A stretch of DNA of 64,000 nucleotides from Oscillospiraceae bacterium (GTDB lineage Bacteria; Bacillota; Clostridia; Oscillospirales; Acutalibacteraceae). Location of the stretch: assembly GCA_015065965.1 (NCBI GenBank), contig SVPH01000014.1, forward strand, positions 1 to 64,000, in the 5' to 3' direction. The translations under genes were made by a program, and so were the position numbers. Shown piece after piece: positions 34,219 through 43,097 of the stretch. The notes below the pieces were generated by a model, which saw only the letters and a list, made by a program, of their open reading frames with translations, was not told the origin of the DNA and did no database searches. How positions within the stretch are numbered: position 1 is the stretch's first letter; every line of letters begins with the position of its first letter.

Positions 34219-34590
34219 TCAATCACAGAACCGACCACTGATTGATTTGGTTTCGTGTTTTGATACCACCTTAAACACATAAGAAAATGAAACAATAATA
34301 TCTAATATTAAAACAAGGATTATAACAACAAAAAAAGAAATAATATCAGTTACTCCTCTTGAATTTATTCCAATTAATTCCACAAGATAATCTTTTAATT
34401 CAACCTTGTTAAAAATAAACATAAGTGTTATAGGACAAACAGCAACTATAATAAAAGATATCTTTTTTAATTTTGGTATTAAAAAACCATATTCTTCAAA
34501 CAAACAGGATTTTCGCAAAAAAGCCTCCAGTTTATCTCCATGTATTATATAAAGAAAAACCATTTTCAAAGATAAAATAACATTGTTCAT
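34219..34590 (-). CDS. Small membrane protein of unknown function
   Basis: A 123-residue protein with two strong hydrophobic stretches (about 44-62 and 80-108) and a basic N-terminal half. No family recognised. Its final codons lie inside the 26-base repeat at 34221-34246, so the C-terminus may have been reshaped by that insertion. A ribosome site GGGGGAG lies rather far (13 bases) before the ATG. Base composition is more A+T rich than in the neighbouring housekeeping genes. It may be a recent or decaying gene. Confidence 0.5.
   Translation of the reverse strand: MNNVILSLKMVFLYIIHGDKLEAFLRKSCLFEEYGFLIPKLKKISFIIVAVCPITLMFIFNKVELKDYLVELIGINSRGVTDIISFFVVIILVLILDIIVSFSYVFKVVSKHETKSISGRFCD
34221..34246. 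repeat. 26-base repeat, copy 1
   Basis: Matches the copy at 34681-34706 in 23 of 26 positions. AATCA and TGATT at its ends are complementary around CAGAACCGACCAC. It forms the 3' end of the gene at 34219-34590. Confidence 0.6.
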
Positions 34591-34680
34591 TGTTAAAAAT
34601 CATCTCCCCCATAATTAATTTTACATTTCTAAAAAATTGCACAAAAATTTATATGGCAAAAAGTTTCATCTAACATAACC

Positions 34681-34706
34681 AATCAGAGAACCGTCCCCTG
34701 ATTGAT
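34681..34706. repeat. 26-base repeat, copy 2
   Basis: Second copy, with AATCAG and CTGATT as inverted ends around AGAACCGTCCC. It lies 17 bases past the stop of the DUF5104 gene, in the spacer before the membrane-protein gene. Confidence 0.6.
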
Positions 34707-34722
34707 GCTCTAAAAGTAGTTT

Positions 34723-35214
34723 TTAATTGATTAATGCTAACTGCTTATGTCCTTCAGAAGTAATAATCTCTGAATCCATCAATTTTAAACTACTTAATCC
34801 GACATTTTGAGGTTCGAGTGTATCGACAATTGTCCAACCAGCAAATAAAATATATTTATTTGTTGTGGTTACGATCTCAAATTTCCAACTACACAGTTTT
34901 TCTACATAACCCATACCGGACTTTGAACTTTCGGAACCATCTCCTAAAATATGATCCACATTAATGATTTCCCCCTCAATTTGATTAAACATATTTTGGA
35001 GTTCAGCGGAAAGCTGTTCGGTATTTTTCTTTTTACTATCCGAAAACATTTCCTCAAAAGAATCAATATCCTCGAATTTAACAGCATCAATTATATTGGA
35101 TATTATTACGTCATCGCCGGGAAAGGTTAGGTTTTGATATGCAGCTTGTAAAGTTCCGCTAAATGGGAAAAAAATCAAAAGAACTGAAAGAATGCTGATA
35201 AGTATTTTAGTCAT
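34723..35214 (-). CDS. Exported DUF5104 domain protein
   Basis: A 163-residue protein with a Sec signal peptide (hydrophobic residues 4-18, cleavage near TLQAA). The mature part resembles the DUF5104 family, with IIDAVKFEDIDSFEEMFS, then KYILFAGWTIVDTLEPQNVGLSSLKL near the C-terminus. This family is secreted or lipoprotein-like and of unknown function. The start ATG follows AAAAGGGG, and a promoter lies at 35261-35289. Confidence 0.75.
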   Translation of the reverse strand: MTKILISILSVLLIFFPFSGTLQAAYQNLTFPGDDVIISNIIDAVKFEDIDSFEEMFSDSKKKNTEQLSAELQNMFNQIEGEIINVDHILGDGSESSKSGMGYVEKLCSWKFEIVTTTNKYILFAGWTIVDTLEPQNVGLSSLKLMDSEIITSEGHKQLALIN

Positions 35215-35260
35215 AAATGCAACCCCTTTTAAATATAAACCAATAGTTTATGATAACTGT

Positions 35261-35289
35261 ATCATAGCATACTTATTGTGATTTTTCAA
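35261..35289 (-). promoter_or_regulatory. Promoter of the DUF5104 gene
   Basis: On the minus strand TTGAAA (35284-35289) and TATGAT (35261-35266) are 17 bp apart. Confidence 0.6.
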
Positions 35290-35424
35290 GCAAGTTGAGT
35301 TTACATCATAAGAGTTTATTTGGATTATTAAAACAAAAAGTTCTTTTTTATCCTATCGTAATGTATCTGTGTTTTAAATTTTTATTGAAACAGCCTTTTT
35401 TAAAAAATTATCTGCAAAATGCTA

Positions 35425-35453
35425 TTGACAAATGCCGAACAATGTTGTATTAT
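35425..35453 (+). promoter_or_regulatory. Promoter of the symporter/ligase unit
   Basis: TTGACA at 35425-35430 and TATTAT at 35448-35453 are 17 bp apart; the leader to the ATG is about 55 nt. Confidence 0.75.
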
Positions 35454-35513
35454 AGCATCACGCTTTAACGCATAAAAGTTTTAAAGCATCAACACTTAAA
35501 AGGGATGAATTGA

Positions 35514-37058
35514 ATGGACAAATTGGCAATCTGGTTAACGATAGGCGTTTACATAGTGCTTATGGCGGTTATCGGTATCACTCAGGGTAAAAAAGCCAAG
35601 AGCATTGCTGACCTTACTGTCGGTGGCAGAAATGCAGGTGCATGGCTCTCTGCGCTTTCTTACGGAACAGCGTATTTCTCGGCGGTTATGTTTGTCGGTT
35701 ATGCAGGCGGTACAGGTAAATCCTATGCTCTTTGGGGTATTCTTGCAGGTATAGGCAACGCTGTTTTCGGTTCATGGCTTGCGTGGAAAGTCCTTGCAAG
35801 AAGAACAAGAGATGCTTCGGCACGTCTTAAAATAAAAACAATGCCTCAGTTTCTTGATGCACGCTACACCAGTGAAAAAATGAAACTTTTTGCTTGCCTT
35901 GTTATATTTGTTTTCCTTATTCCGTATTCGGCATCTGTTTATAAGGGACTTGCTTCAGTGGCGGAGGTTCTTCTCGGAATCAATGTTGAAATCTGTATGA
36001 TTATTATTGCTGTTGTTGCGGCGCTGCTGCTTGTTTTCGGCGGATATCTTGTTCAGGCAAGGGCAGATTTTATGCAGGGCATCGTTATGATGTTCGGTGT
36101 TACGCTTCTTATTGTATGCGTTATTCGCTGTGATGCAGTCGGCGGATTCAGCGGCCTTGCGGAGTATGCAAAAAATCTCGGCGCACAACCGAGTGCGGAA
36201 AACGGTTTGCCGACTCTTACGGCATCTCAGTGGATATCACTCTGGGCAACAGTTCTTATGACAAGTTTCGGCACATGGGGTCTGCCTCAGATGGTTACAA
36301 AGTATTTCGGCATCAAAGATGACAAACAGGCAAAGAAAGGTATTTCCATTTCAACCTTCTTTGCATTCCTTGTAGCAGGCGGCGGATACTTTATCGGTTC
36401 ACTTTGCTACAGATACTTCACATATGCTCAACTCAATGACCCTGCAGCGGAAGGCTATATTGCACAGGACTATATAGTTCCCAATATGCTTGCTGAATCA
36501 AACCTTCCTTCGGTTCTCCTCGGCATTGTGCTTGTACTTCTTATTGCGGCTTCGGTTTCAACTCTTTGTTCCGTTACGCTTACCGCAAGTTCAACTCTTA
36601 CAATCGACTTTATCAAGCACTTCAAAAAGGATATGGGTGAGAAAAAATCATCATTTACAATTAAAGTATTATGTGTTATATTTATTGTATGTTCGTACAT
36701 TATCGCAAACACAGATACCGCTATCCTTGATATGATGAGTTATTCGTGGGGTATCATTTCAGGTTCATTCCTTGCGCCTTATGTTCTTTCACTCTATTGG
36801 AAGAAAATTAATACCAAAGGTGCTTGGGCTGCAATACTCGGCGGATTTGCGATTGCTGTTGTTCCCGCTGCAGCAAAAATCATCAGCGGATTTGCTGCAA
36901 ATGATACCGTTACCATGCTTGCAGGCAAAGGTCCGGTGTTTGCATGTATAGCAATGATTGCTTCGCTTGTGCTTTGCGTTGTTGTAAGTGCAGCAACAAA
37001 ATCAACCAATGAGAAGGAAACAGAGTTCTTCTATAACGGCGAGGTTGCGGCTGAATAA
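35514..37058 (+). CDS. Sodium:solute symporter family protein
   Basis: A 514-residue SSS-family transporter with about 13 membrane segments. The N-terminal ADLTVGGRNAGAWLSALSYG is the family's TM1-TM2 signature, and GTWGLPQMVTKYF lies near TM6-7. SSS members carry monocarboxylates, amino acids, sugars or choline with Na+. The next gene is an acyl-CoA ligase, followed by the ior/paaK genes, so import of an aromatic or branched carboxylate is a reasonable inference. The start ATG follows AAAAGGGATG. Confidence 0.9.
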   Translation: MDKLAIWLTIGVYIVLMAVIGITQGKKAKSIADLTVGGRNAGAWLSALSYGTAYFSAVMFVGYAGGTGKSYALWGILAGIGNAVFGSWLAWKVLARRTRDASARLKIKTMPQFLDARYTSEKMKLFACLVIFVFLIPYSASVYKGLASVAEVLLGINVEICMIIIAVVAALLLVFGGYLVQARADFMQGIVMMFGVTLLIVCVIRCDAVGGFSGLAEYAKNLGAQPSAENGLPTLTASQWISLWATVLMTSFGTWGLPQMVTKYFGIKDDKQAKKGISISTFFAFLVAGGGYFIGSLCYRYFTYAQLNDPAAEGYIAQDYIVPNMLAESNLPSVLLGIVLVLLIAASVSTLCSVTLTASSTLTIDFIKHFKKDMGEKKSSFTIKVLCVIFIVCSYIIANTDTAILDMMSYSWGIISGSFLAPYVLSLYWKKINTKGAWAAILGGFAIAVVPAAAKIISGFAANDTVTMLAGKGPVFACIAMIASLVLCVVVSAATKSTNEKETEFFYNGEVAAE

Positions 37059-37072
37059 AATTGAACTTATAT

Positions 37073-37109
37073 CTGTAAACGGATTGTCCGGAGGACTGTC
37101 CGTTTACAG
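37073..37109 (+). promoter_or_regulatory. Intercistronic hairpin between symporter and ligase genes
   Basis: CTGTAAACGGA pairs with TCCGTTTACAG (11 bp), with a GTCC/GGAC inner extension. There is no T-run, so it is more likely an RNA-processing or attenuation element than a terminator. Confidence 0.5.
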
Positions 37110-37143
37110 TTGTTTAAAAGAAAAAATAAAAAGGATTGAAGAC

Positions 37144-38790
37144 ATGCCCATTACAAAATTTCTCGAAAGAAACGCACAACTTTACAAGGACGATATAAGC
37201 CTTGTTGAAATCAACCCCGAACTTCAGGAAAAAAGCCGTGTTACATGGCGCGAATATTCGCTCATTGAGCAGGGTGCAAACGGCGACGGCAGAAGTGAAA
37301 TCACATGGGAAGAGTTTGATAAAAAAGCCAATCGCTTTGCAAACCTTCTTCTCTCAAGAGGTATTAAGAAGGGCGATCGAGTTGCCATTCTCCTTATGAA
37401 CTGTATTGAATATCTTCCTATTTACTTTGGTATTCTTAAAACAGGTGCTCTTGTTGTGCCTCTTAACTATCGTTATACGGCTGACGAAATAAAATACTGC
37501 CTTAAACTTTCCGAAAGCGATGCTATTGTTTTCGGCCCTGAGTTTGTAGGCAGAATGGAGCAGATTTGTGACCGTATTCCCGATGTAAGGCTTCGTTTTT
37601 ACCTCGGCGGTGACTGTCCCACATTTGCGGAAAGTTACAATAAACTTGTTACATACTGCACATCAAGAAGCCCTGAAATTGAAATTTCCGATGATGACCA
37701 TGCGGCAATCTATTTTTCATCGGGCACAACAGGCTTCCCCAAGGCGATTCTGCACGCTCATAAGGCGCTTGTTCATTCATGCGAATGTGAACAGAATCAC
37801 CACTCGCAGACCAAGGACGATGTTTTTCTTTGCATTCCTCCTCTTTACCATACAGGCGCAAAAATGCACTGGTTCGGCAGCCTTCTCACAGGCGGCAAAG
37901 CAGTTCTTCTCAAAGGTGCAAAGCCTGAGTGGATTATAAAAGCGGTATCTGAAGAAAAGTGTACAATCGTATGGCTTCTTGTGCCTTGGGCACAAGATGT
38001 TCTTGATGCGATTGAGAGGGGAGATATCGACCTTGACCGCTATTCTCTCGGTCAGTGGCGTCTTATGCACGCAGGTGCGCAGCCTGTTCCTCCCAGCCTT
38101 ATCAAGAGATGGCTTAAAATTTTTCCTCATCACGAGTATGATACAAACTACGGCTTGAGCGAATCAATCGGCCCCGGCTGTGTTCACCTCGGTGTAGAAA
38201 ATGTTCATAAAGTTGGTGCAATCGGCAAGGCAGGTTACGGTTGGGAAACCAAAATTGTTGACGAAAACGGCAAAACAGTTGCCAAAGGTGATGTCGGTGA
38301 ACTTGCAGTCAAAGGCCCCGGTGTTATGCTTTGCTATTTCAATGATGAAAAGGCAACAAATGAAGTTCTCCATGACGGTTGGCTTCATACAGGCGATATG
38401 GCTCAGGAAGATGAAGACGGATTTATCTATCTTGTTGACCGTAAGAAGGATGTTATCATTTCAGGCGGTGAAAATCTTTATCCTGTTCAGATTGAGGATT
38501 TCCTGCGTAAGCATGAAGCAATAAAGGATGTTGCGGTTATCGGTCTGCCCGATTCAAGGCTTGGTGAAATTGCAGCGGCAATTATTGAAATCAAAGAGGG
38601 CTTCAAAGCAGATGAAGATGATATCAAGGATTTCTGCCGCGACCTTCCGAGATACAAGAGACCCCACAAACTTATTTTTGCCGATGTTCCCCGTAATCCG
38701 ACAGGCAAAATTGAAAAGCCGAAACTGCGTAAAATTTATTGCGGTGAAAGCCTTGTTGCTACTCAGGTGGAAATGAAAATCAAAAAATAA
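37144..38790 (+). CDS. AMP-dependent acyl-CoA ligase
   Basis: A 548-residue class I adenylate-forming enzyme. The P-loop motif is YFSSGTTGFPKA, followed by YGLSE, GWLHTGD, RKKDVIISGGENLYP and the catalytic-lysine stretch NPTGKIEK. It makes an acyl-adenylate and then an acyl-CoA. The substrate is unproven; an aryl or medium-chain acid fits the neighbourhood. The ATG at 37144 is used because AAAGGA is spaced correctly; a longer upstream reading overlaps the symporter gene and the hairpin. A terminator follows before iorA. Confidence 0.92.
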   Translation: MPITKFLERNAQLYKDDISLVEINPELQEKSRVTWREYSLIEQGANGDGRSEITWEEFDKKANRFANLLLSRGIKKGDRVAILLMNCIEYLPIYFGILKTGALVVPLNYRYTADEIKYCLKLSESDAIVFGPEFVGRMEQICDRIPDVRLRFYLGGDCPTFAESYNKLVTYCTSRSPEIEISDDDHAAIYFSSGTTGFPKAILHAHKALVHSCECEQNHHSQTKDDVFLCIPPLYHTGAKMHWFGSLLTGGKAVLLKGAKPEWIIKAVSEEKCTIVWLLVPWAQDVLDAIERGDIDLDRYSLGQWRLMHAGAQPVPPSLIKRWLKIFPHHEYDTNYGLSESIGPGCVHLGVENVHKVGAIGKAGYGWETKIVDENGKTVAKGDVGELAVKGPGVMLCYFNDEKATNEVLHDGWLHTGDMAQEDEDGFIYLVDRKKDVIISGGENLYPVQIEDFLRKHEAIKDVAVIGLPDSRLGEIAAAIIEIKEGFKADEDDIKDFCRDLPRYKRPHKLIFADVPRNPTGKIEKPKLRKIYCGESLVATQVEMKIKK

Positions 38791-38796
38791 AAATGA

Positions 38797-38823
38797 CAAA
38801 GGGTGTGCGTATGTGCGCCCTTG
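38797..38823 (+). terminator. Terminator after the acyl-CoA ligase gene
   Basis: CAAAGGGTGTGC with GCGCCCTTG, a stem of about 10 bp with a G-T pair, followed by TCTTATT. Confidence 0.6.
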
Positions 38824-38872
38824 TCTTATTGCATAAATTTTGTATAATTTTTGTTAATTTAGCGAAAAAAAC

Positions 38873-38901
38873 TTGTTTTTCCATTATAAAAATATTATAA
38901 T
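38873..38901 (+). promoter_or_regulatory. Promoter of the iorAB-paaK-ACT operon
   Basis: TTGTTT at 38873-38878 and TATAAT at 38896-38901 are 17 bp apart, 36 bases upstream of the iorA start. Confidence 0.65.
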
Positions 38902-38937
38902 ATTTGCATATTAATTTACAGATTAGGAGGAAATCAG

Positions 38938-40665
38938 TTGAAAAAACTGTTTTTAGGTAACGAAGCGGTTGCAAGAGGTCTTTATGAAGCGGGCTGCCGA
39001 GTCGTTTCAAGTTATCCCGGCACTCCCAGCACAGAAGTTACTGAGTTTGCCGCTACATATGATGAAATTTTTTCGGAATGGGCACCCAATGAAAAGGTTG
39101 CAATGGAAGTTGCATTCGGTGCGAGCGTTGCAGGCGCACGTTCATTCTGCGCAATGAAACATGTTGGCCTCAATGTTGCGGCTGACCCTCTTTTCACTGC
39201 TTCTTATACAGGTGTTAATGCAGGCATGGTTATTCTTGTTGCTGATGATCCCGGAATGCACTCGTCACAGAATGAGCAGGATTCAAGGCACTATGCAATG
39301 GGTTCAAAAACCATGATGCTTGAGCCTTCGGATTCCGCAGAATGTCTTGAATTCACAAAGAAGGCATTTGAACTTTCAGAAAAATTTGATACTCCCGTTA
39401 TTATCAGGCTCACAACAAGAGTTGCACACTCAAGAAGCGTTGCTCCCGTTGCGGACAGAGTCGATAACGGTCTCAAAGAATATGTAAAAAATCCTCAGAA
39501 GTACGTTATGGTTCCCGCAAACGCCAAAGGCAAGCATGTTGTTGTTGAGCAGCGTGTTATTGACCAGATTGCATATTGCGAAACAGGTGCTGACGGACTC
39601 AACAAGGTTGAATATAACAGCAAAAAAATCGGCGTTATCGCATCGGGTATCTGCTATGAATATGCCAAGGAAGCACTTGGCGAAAATGCATCCTATCTCA
39701 AACTCGGCTGCGTTTATCCGCTGCCCGTTCAGATGATTAAGGATTTTGCCGCAGAATGCGAAACCGTATATGTTCTTGAAGAACTTGATGATTATATCGA
39801 AACACATTGCCGCAAGAACGGAATCAACGTTATCGGCAAGGAAGCATTTACTCTTCAGGGTGAATATTCACAGAGCCTTATCGCAAAGGTTATTCTCGGC
39901 AAAGAAGTTCAGAGCATGAAGGCCGATTTGAATATTGTTCCCAGACCTCCCGTGCTTTGCGCAGGCTGCCCCCACAGAGGTCTGTTCTATGCTCTTAAGC
40001 AACTCAATGTTACTGTAAGCGGCGATATCGGTTGCTATACCCTCGGTTTTGCTCAGCCTCTCGGCATGATCGATACAGTTCTCTGCATGGGTGCATCAGT
40101 TTCAGCCCTCCACGGCAGAAACGCTGCTGACCCTGCAAACGCAAAGAAGAGCGTTGCAGTTATCGGTGACTCAACATTTATCCATTCGGGTGTAACGGGT
40201 CTTATTAATATTGCTTACAATGCAACCGATTCGGTTGTTATAATTCTCGATAACTCCATTACAGGTATGACAGGTCACCAGCAGAACCCCACAACAGGTA
40301 AGAATATCAAAGGCGAGCCTGCAAATGCAGTCAGCCTTGAAGCGCTTGCAAAAGCAGTGGGCATTCAGAATGTTATTGTTGTTGACCCCTATAACCTTGC
40401 CGAAACAAAAGAAGGCATCAAGCAGGCTCTTGAGGCAGACGGTCCTGCAGTTGTTATTTCAAGAAGGCCCTGCGCTCTTCTCAAAACCGTTAAACATAAT
40501 CCGCCTCTTAAAGTTAATGCGGACAAGTGTAAATCTTGCAAAATGTGCATGAAGATAGGCTGCCCTGCTATCAGCATGAAAGACGGCAAGGCTCAGATTG
40601 ACTTTACACAGTGCCTTGGATGTAATGTCTGCAGCCAACTTTGCAAGTTCGGTGCAATTGAATAA
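38938..40665 (+). CDS. iorA: Indolepyruvate:ferredoxin oxidoreductase, alpha subunit
   Basis: A 575-residue subunit. The N-terminal half is the pyrimidine-binding domain of a 2-oxoacid oxidoreductase (SSYPGTPSTEVTEFAA). The second half holds the thiamine diphosphate site with GDSTFIHSG at 410-418. The C-terminus is a two-cluster ferredoxin domain with C531, C534, C537, C542 and C559, C562, C565, C569. It converts arylpyruvates and CoA to aryl-acetyl-CoA and CO2 with ferredoxin, reversibly. The TTG start has AGGAGG upstream. iorB follows 18 bases later. Confidence 0.97.
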   Translation: MKKLFLGNEAVARGLYEAGCRVVSSYPGTPSTEVTEFAATYDEIFSEWAPNEKVAMEVAFGASVAGARSFCAMKHVGLNVAADPLFTASYTGVNAGMVILVADDPGMHSSQNEQDSRHYAMGSKTMMLEPSDSAECLEFTKKAFELSEKFDTPVIIRLTTRVAHSRSVAPVADRVDNGLKEYVKNPQKYVMVPANAKGKHVVVEQRVIDQIAYCETGADGLNKVEYNSKKIGVIASGICYEYAKEALGENASYLKLGCVYPLPVQMIKDFAAECETVYVLEELDDYIETHCRKNGINVIGKEAFTLQGEYSQSLIAKVILGKEVQSMKADLNIVPRPPVLCAGCPHRGLFYALKQLNVTVSGDIGCYTLGFAQPLGMIDTVLCMGASVSALHGRNAADPANAKKSVAVIGDSTFIHSGVTGLINIAYNATDSVVIILDNSITGMTGHQQNPTTGKNIKGEPANAVSLEALAKAVGIQNVIVVDPYNLAETKEGIKQALEADGPAVVISRRPCALLKTVKHNPPLKVNADKCKSCKMCMKIGCPAISMKDGKAQIDFTQCLGCNVCSQLCKFGAIE

Positions 40666-40683
40666 GAGGGGAGGCAGTTGAAT

Positions 40684-41256
40684 ATGAATAAATCAATAAT
40701 GATAGTCGGTGTCGGCGGTCAGGGAACATTGCTTGCAAGCCGCATTCTCGGTGCAGCACTTCTTGACTGCGGATATGATGTTAAAGTTTCAGAGGTTCAC
40801 GGTATGAGCCAAAGAGGCGGTTCTGTTGTTACATATGTCCGCTTTGGCGATAAAGTATCTTCTCCTATAATTGAAAAAGGTGAAGCAGATATCATACTTG
40901 CTTTTGAGCAACTTGAAGCCGCAAGATGGCTTGAATATCTTAAGGCGGACGGTAAGATTATTGTTAATACTCAGCAGATGGACCCCATGCCTGTTGTTAT
41001 GGGTGCTGCCGAGTATCCAGAAGGCATCATTGATGCAATCAGGGCAGCAGGAGCGGATGTTGAAACAGTTGATGCTCTTCCTATGGCTGTTGAAGCAGGC
41101 ACCTCAAAAGCGGTAAACGTTGTCCTTATTGGTGCAATGGCAAAGAATATGACCGCTGTTGATAAAGAAACATGGATTAAAGCGCTCAAGGAGAGCGTTC
41201 CCCCGAAATTCCTTGAACTCAACCTCAAGGCGTTTGAAATGGGATATAACATCTGA
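40684..41256 (+). CDS. iorB: Indolepyruvate:ferredoxin oxidoreductase, beta subunit
   Basis: A 190-residue gamma-type subunit of the 2-oxoacid oxidoreductase. It begins SIMIVGVGGQGTLLASRIL, typical of the CoA/interface domain, and has EVHGMSQRGGSVVTYVRFG. The ATG at 40684 is preferred over a TTG two codons upstream, because only the ATG is correctly spaced from AGGGGAGG. It forms the enzyme with IorA. Confidence 0.96.
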   Translation: MNKSIMIVGVGGQGTLLASRILGAALLDCGYDVKVSEVHGMSQRGGSVVTYVRFGDKVSSPIIEKGEADIILAFEQLEAARWLEYLKADGKIIVNTQQMDPMPVVMGAAEYPEGIIDAIRAAGADVETVDALPMAVEAGTSKAVNVVLIGAMAKNMTAVDKETWIKALKESVPPKFLELNLKAFEMGYNI

Positions 41257-41278
41257 AAATAAAAAAGGAGTGTTACCA

Positions 41279-42586
41279 ATGAGCAAATACTATCAGCCTG
41301 AAATCGAAACCGCATCGGTTGAAGATATAAAGGCGCTGCAAAGTGAAAAACTTGTTAAGCAGGTAAAGCACGTTTATGAAAACGTTGAGTATTACCGCAA
41401 TCTTATGGACGAAAAAGGTGTTAAACCTGACGATATTAAGTCGATTGATGACCTTTATAAGTTGCCTTTTCTTACAAAAGCAGATCTTCGTGATGCTTAT
41501 CCTTACGGTCTTCTCGGCACAGACCTTAAAAATTGCGTAAGAATTCAGTCGACCAGCGGCACAACAGGCCGCAGAGTTGTTGCTTTCTATACTCAGAAAG
41601 ATGTTGAACTTTGGGAAGAATGTTGCGCACGTGCAATCGTTGCTGCAGGCGGAACAAATGAGGACGTTTGTCAGGTTGCTTACGGTTACGGTCTTTTCAC
41701 AGGCGGTCCCGGTCTTAACGGCGGTTCGCACAAAGTTGGTTGTCTTACACTGCCCATGTCATCGGGTAACACAGAGCGTCAGATTCAGTTTATGCAGGAT
41801 CTTCACTCAACAATCCTTTGCTGCACACCTTCATACGCAGCATATATCGGCGAAACTCTTAAGGAAATGGGTCTTACTCCCGATGATATCGACCTTAAGG
41901 CGGGTATCTTCGGTGCAGAACCCTGGACAGAAGAAATGCGCCGTGATATTGAAAAGTCACTCGGCATAAAGGCATATGACATCTACGGACTTACAGAAAC
42001 CAGCGGTCCGGGTGTATCGTTTGAATGCGAAGAACAGACAGGTATGCATATTAACGAAGACCACTTCCTTGCTGAAATCATTGACCCTGAAACAGGTGAA
42101 GTTCTTCCGGAAGGCTCAAAGGGTGAACTTGTTTTCACAAGCCTTGATAAAGAAGCATTTCCTCTTCTCAGATACCGCACAAGAGATATTTGCGTTCTTT
42201 CAAGAAAGAAGTGTTCATGCGGCAGAACTCTTATTAAAATGACAAAGCCCATGGGCAGAAGCGATGATATGCTTATTATCCGCGGTGTTAACGTATTCCC
42301 CTCACAGATTGAAACCGTTCTTCTTAAGGAAGGTTATTCCGCAAACTACCTTATTGAGGTTGACAGAGCAAACAACACCGATACACTTGATGTTTCGGTT
42401 GAACTTACTCCCGAACAGTTCTCTGATACCGTTAAAGACCTTGCTGCTAAGGAAAAGGTTCTTGCAAATGCTATCAAGACAATGCTCGGCATCAATCCCA
42501 AGGTACACCTTGTTGCTCCCAAGACTATTACAAGAAGTGAGGGCAAGGCAGTAAGAGTTATTGATAAGAGAAAACTTCACGATTAA
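41279..42586 (+). CDS. paaK: Phenylacetate-CoA ligase
   Basis: A 435-residue PaaK-type ligase, of the usual length. The P-loop is STSGTTGRRV, followed by GAEPWTEEMR, YGLTETSGPG, and a cysteine-containing loop (LSRKKCSCGRTL). It activates phenylacetate or other arylacetates to CoA esters with ATP. The start is the ATG at 41279 after AAGGAG; longer readings overlap iorB. Linkage to iorAB and a tandem-ACT protein is a recurring set in anaerobes. Confidence 0.96.
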   Translation: MSKYYQPEIETASVEDIKALQSEKLVKQVKHVYENVEYYRNLMDEKGVKPDDIKSIDDLYKLPFLTKADLRDAYPYGLLGTDLKNCVRIQSTSGTTGRRVVAFYTQKDVELWEECCARAIVAAGGTNEDVCQVAYGYGLFTGGPGLNGGSHKVGCLTLPMSSGNTERQIQFMQDLHSTILCCTPSYAAYIGETLKEMGLTPDDIDLKAGIFGAEPWTEEMRRDIEKSLGIKAYDIYGLTETSGPGVSFECEEQTGMHINEDHFLAEIIDPETGEVLPEGSKGELVFTSLDKEAFPLLRYRTRDICVLSRKKCSCGRTLIKMTKPMGRSDDMLIIRGVNVFPSQIETVLLKEGYSANYLIEVDRANNTDTLDVSVELTPEQFSDTVKDLAAKEKVLANAIKTMLGINPKVHLVAPKTITRSEGKAVRVIDKRKLHD

Positions 42587-42606
42587 TACAGGAAGGAGTC
42601 ACAGAC

Positions 42607-43029
42607 ATGAGCGTAAAACAGATTTCAGTTTTCATTGAAAACAAAAAAGGTAAACTCGCAGAGGCTACAAGATATATTGCAGACCATCAGATAAACCTCA
42701 GAGCGCTTTCAATTGCAGATACACAGGATTTCGGTATTCTCCGTATTATCTGCGATGACCCCAAAATGGCTGATGCAGCACTCAAAGACGGCGGTTATAT
42801 CACAACCGTAACTGATGTTCTTGCTGCTGCAATTTCAGATACTCCGGGCAGCCTTGCTGCAATTCTTGAAGTTCTTTCGGATGCAAACGTTGTTGTTGAA
42901 TATACATATGCATTCAACTCTTCAAAGTCAGGCGCATACATGATTTTCCGTGTTGACGATAATCAGGTTGCTGCCGCTGCTCTTGCAGGTGCAGGAATCA
43001 AAACAGCAAATCAGGAAGATTTGTTTTAA
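42607..43029 (+). CDS. Tandem ACT domain protein
   Basis: A 140-residue protein made of two ACT domains (about 3-65 and 72-138), recognisable by SVFIENKKGKLAEATRYIAD and SDTPGSLAAILEVLSDANV. ACT domains bind amino acids and regulate metabolic enzymes. It is the last gene of the ior/paaK operon, so it likely senses an aromatic amino acid and controls one of these enzymes. No catalytic domain is attached. Confidence 0.92.
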   Translation: MSVKQISVFIENKKGKLAEATRYIADHQINLRALSIADTQDFGILRIICDDPKMADAALKDGGYITTVTDVLAAAISDTPGSLAAILEVLSDANVVVEYTYAFNSSKSGAYMIFRVDDNQVAAAALAGAGIKTANQEDLF

Positions 43030-43047
43030 TTGAATCTGATATAACAA

Positions 43048-43075
43048 AACCCCCGAACAATCAAGTTCGGGGGTT
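43048..43075. terminator. Bidirectional terminator between the ACT gene and gdhA
   Basis: An 11-bp perfect stem (AACCCCCGAAC with GTTCGGGGGTT) with a six-base loop; on the minus strand it is followed by TTGTTATATC. Confidence 0.8.
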
Positions 43076-43097
43076 AATTGCATTTGTATCAAAATTT

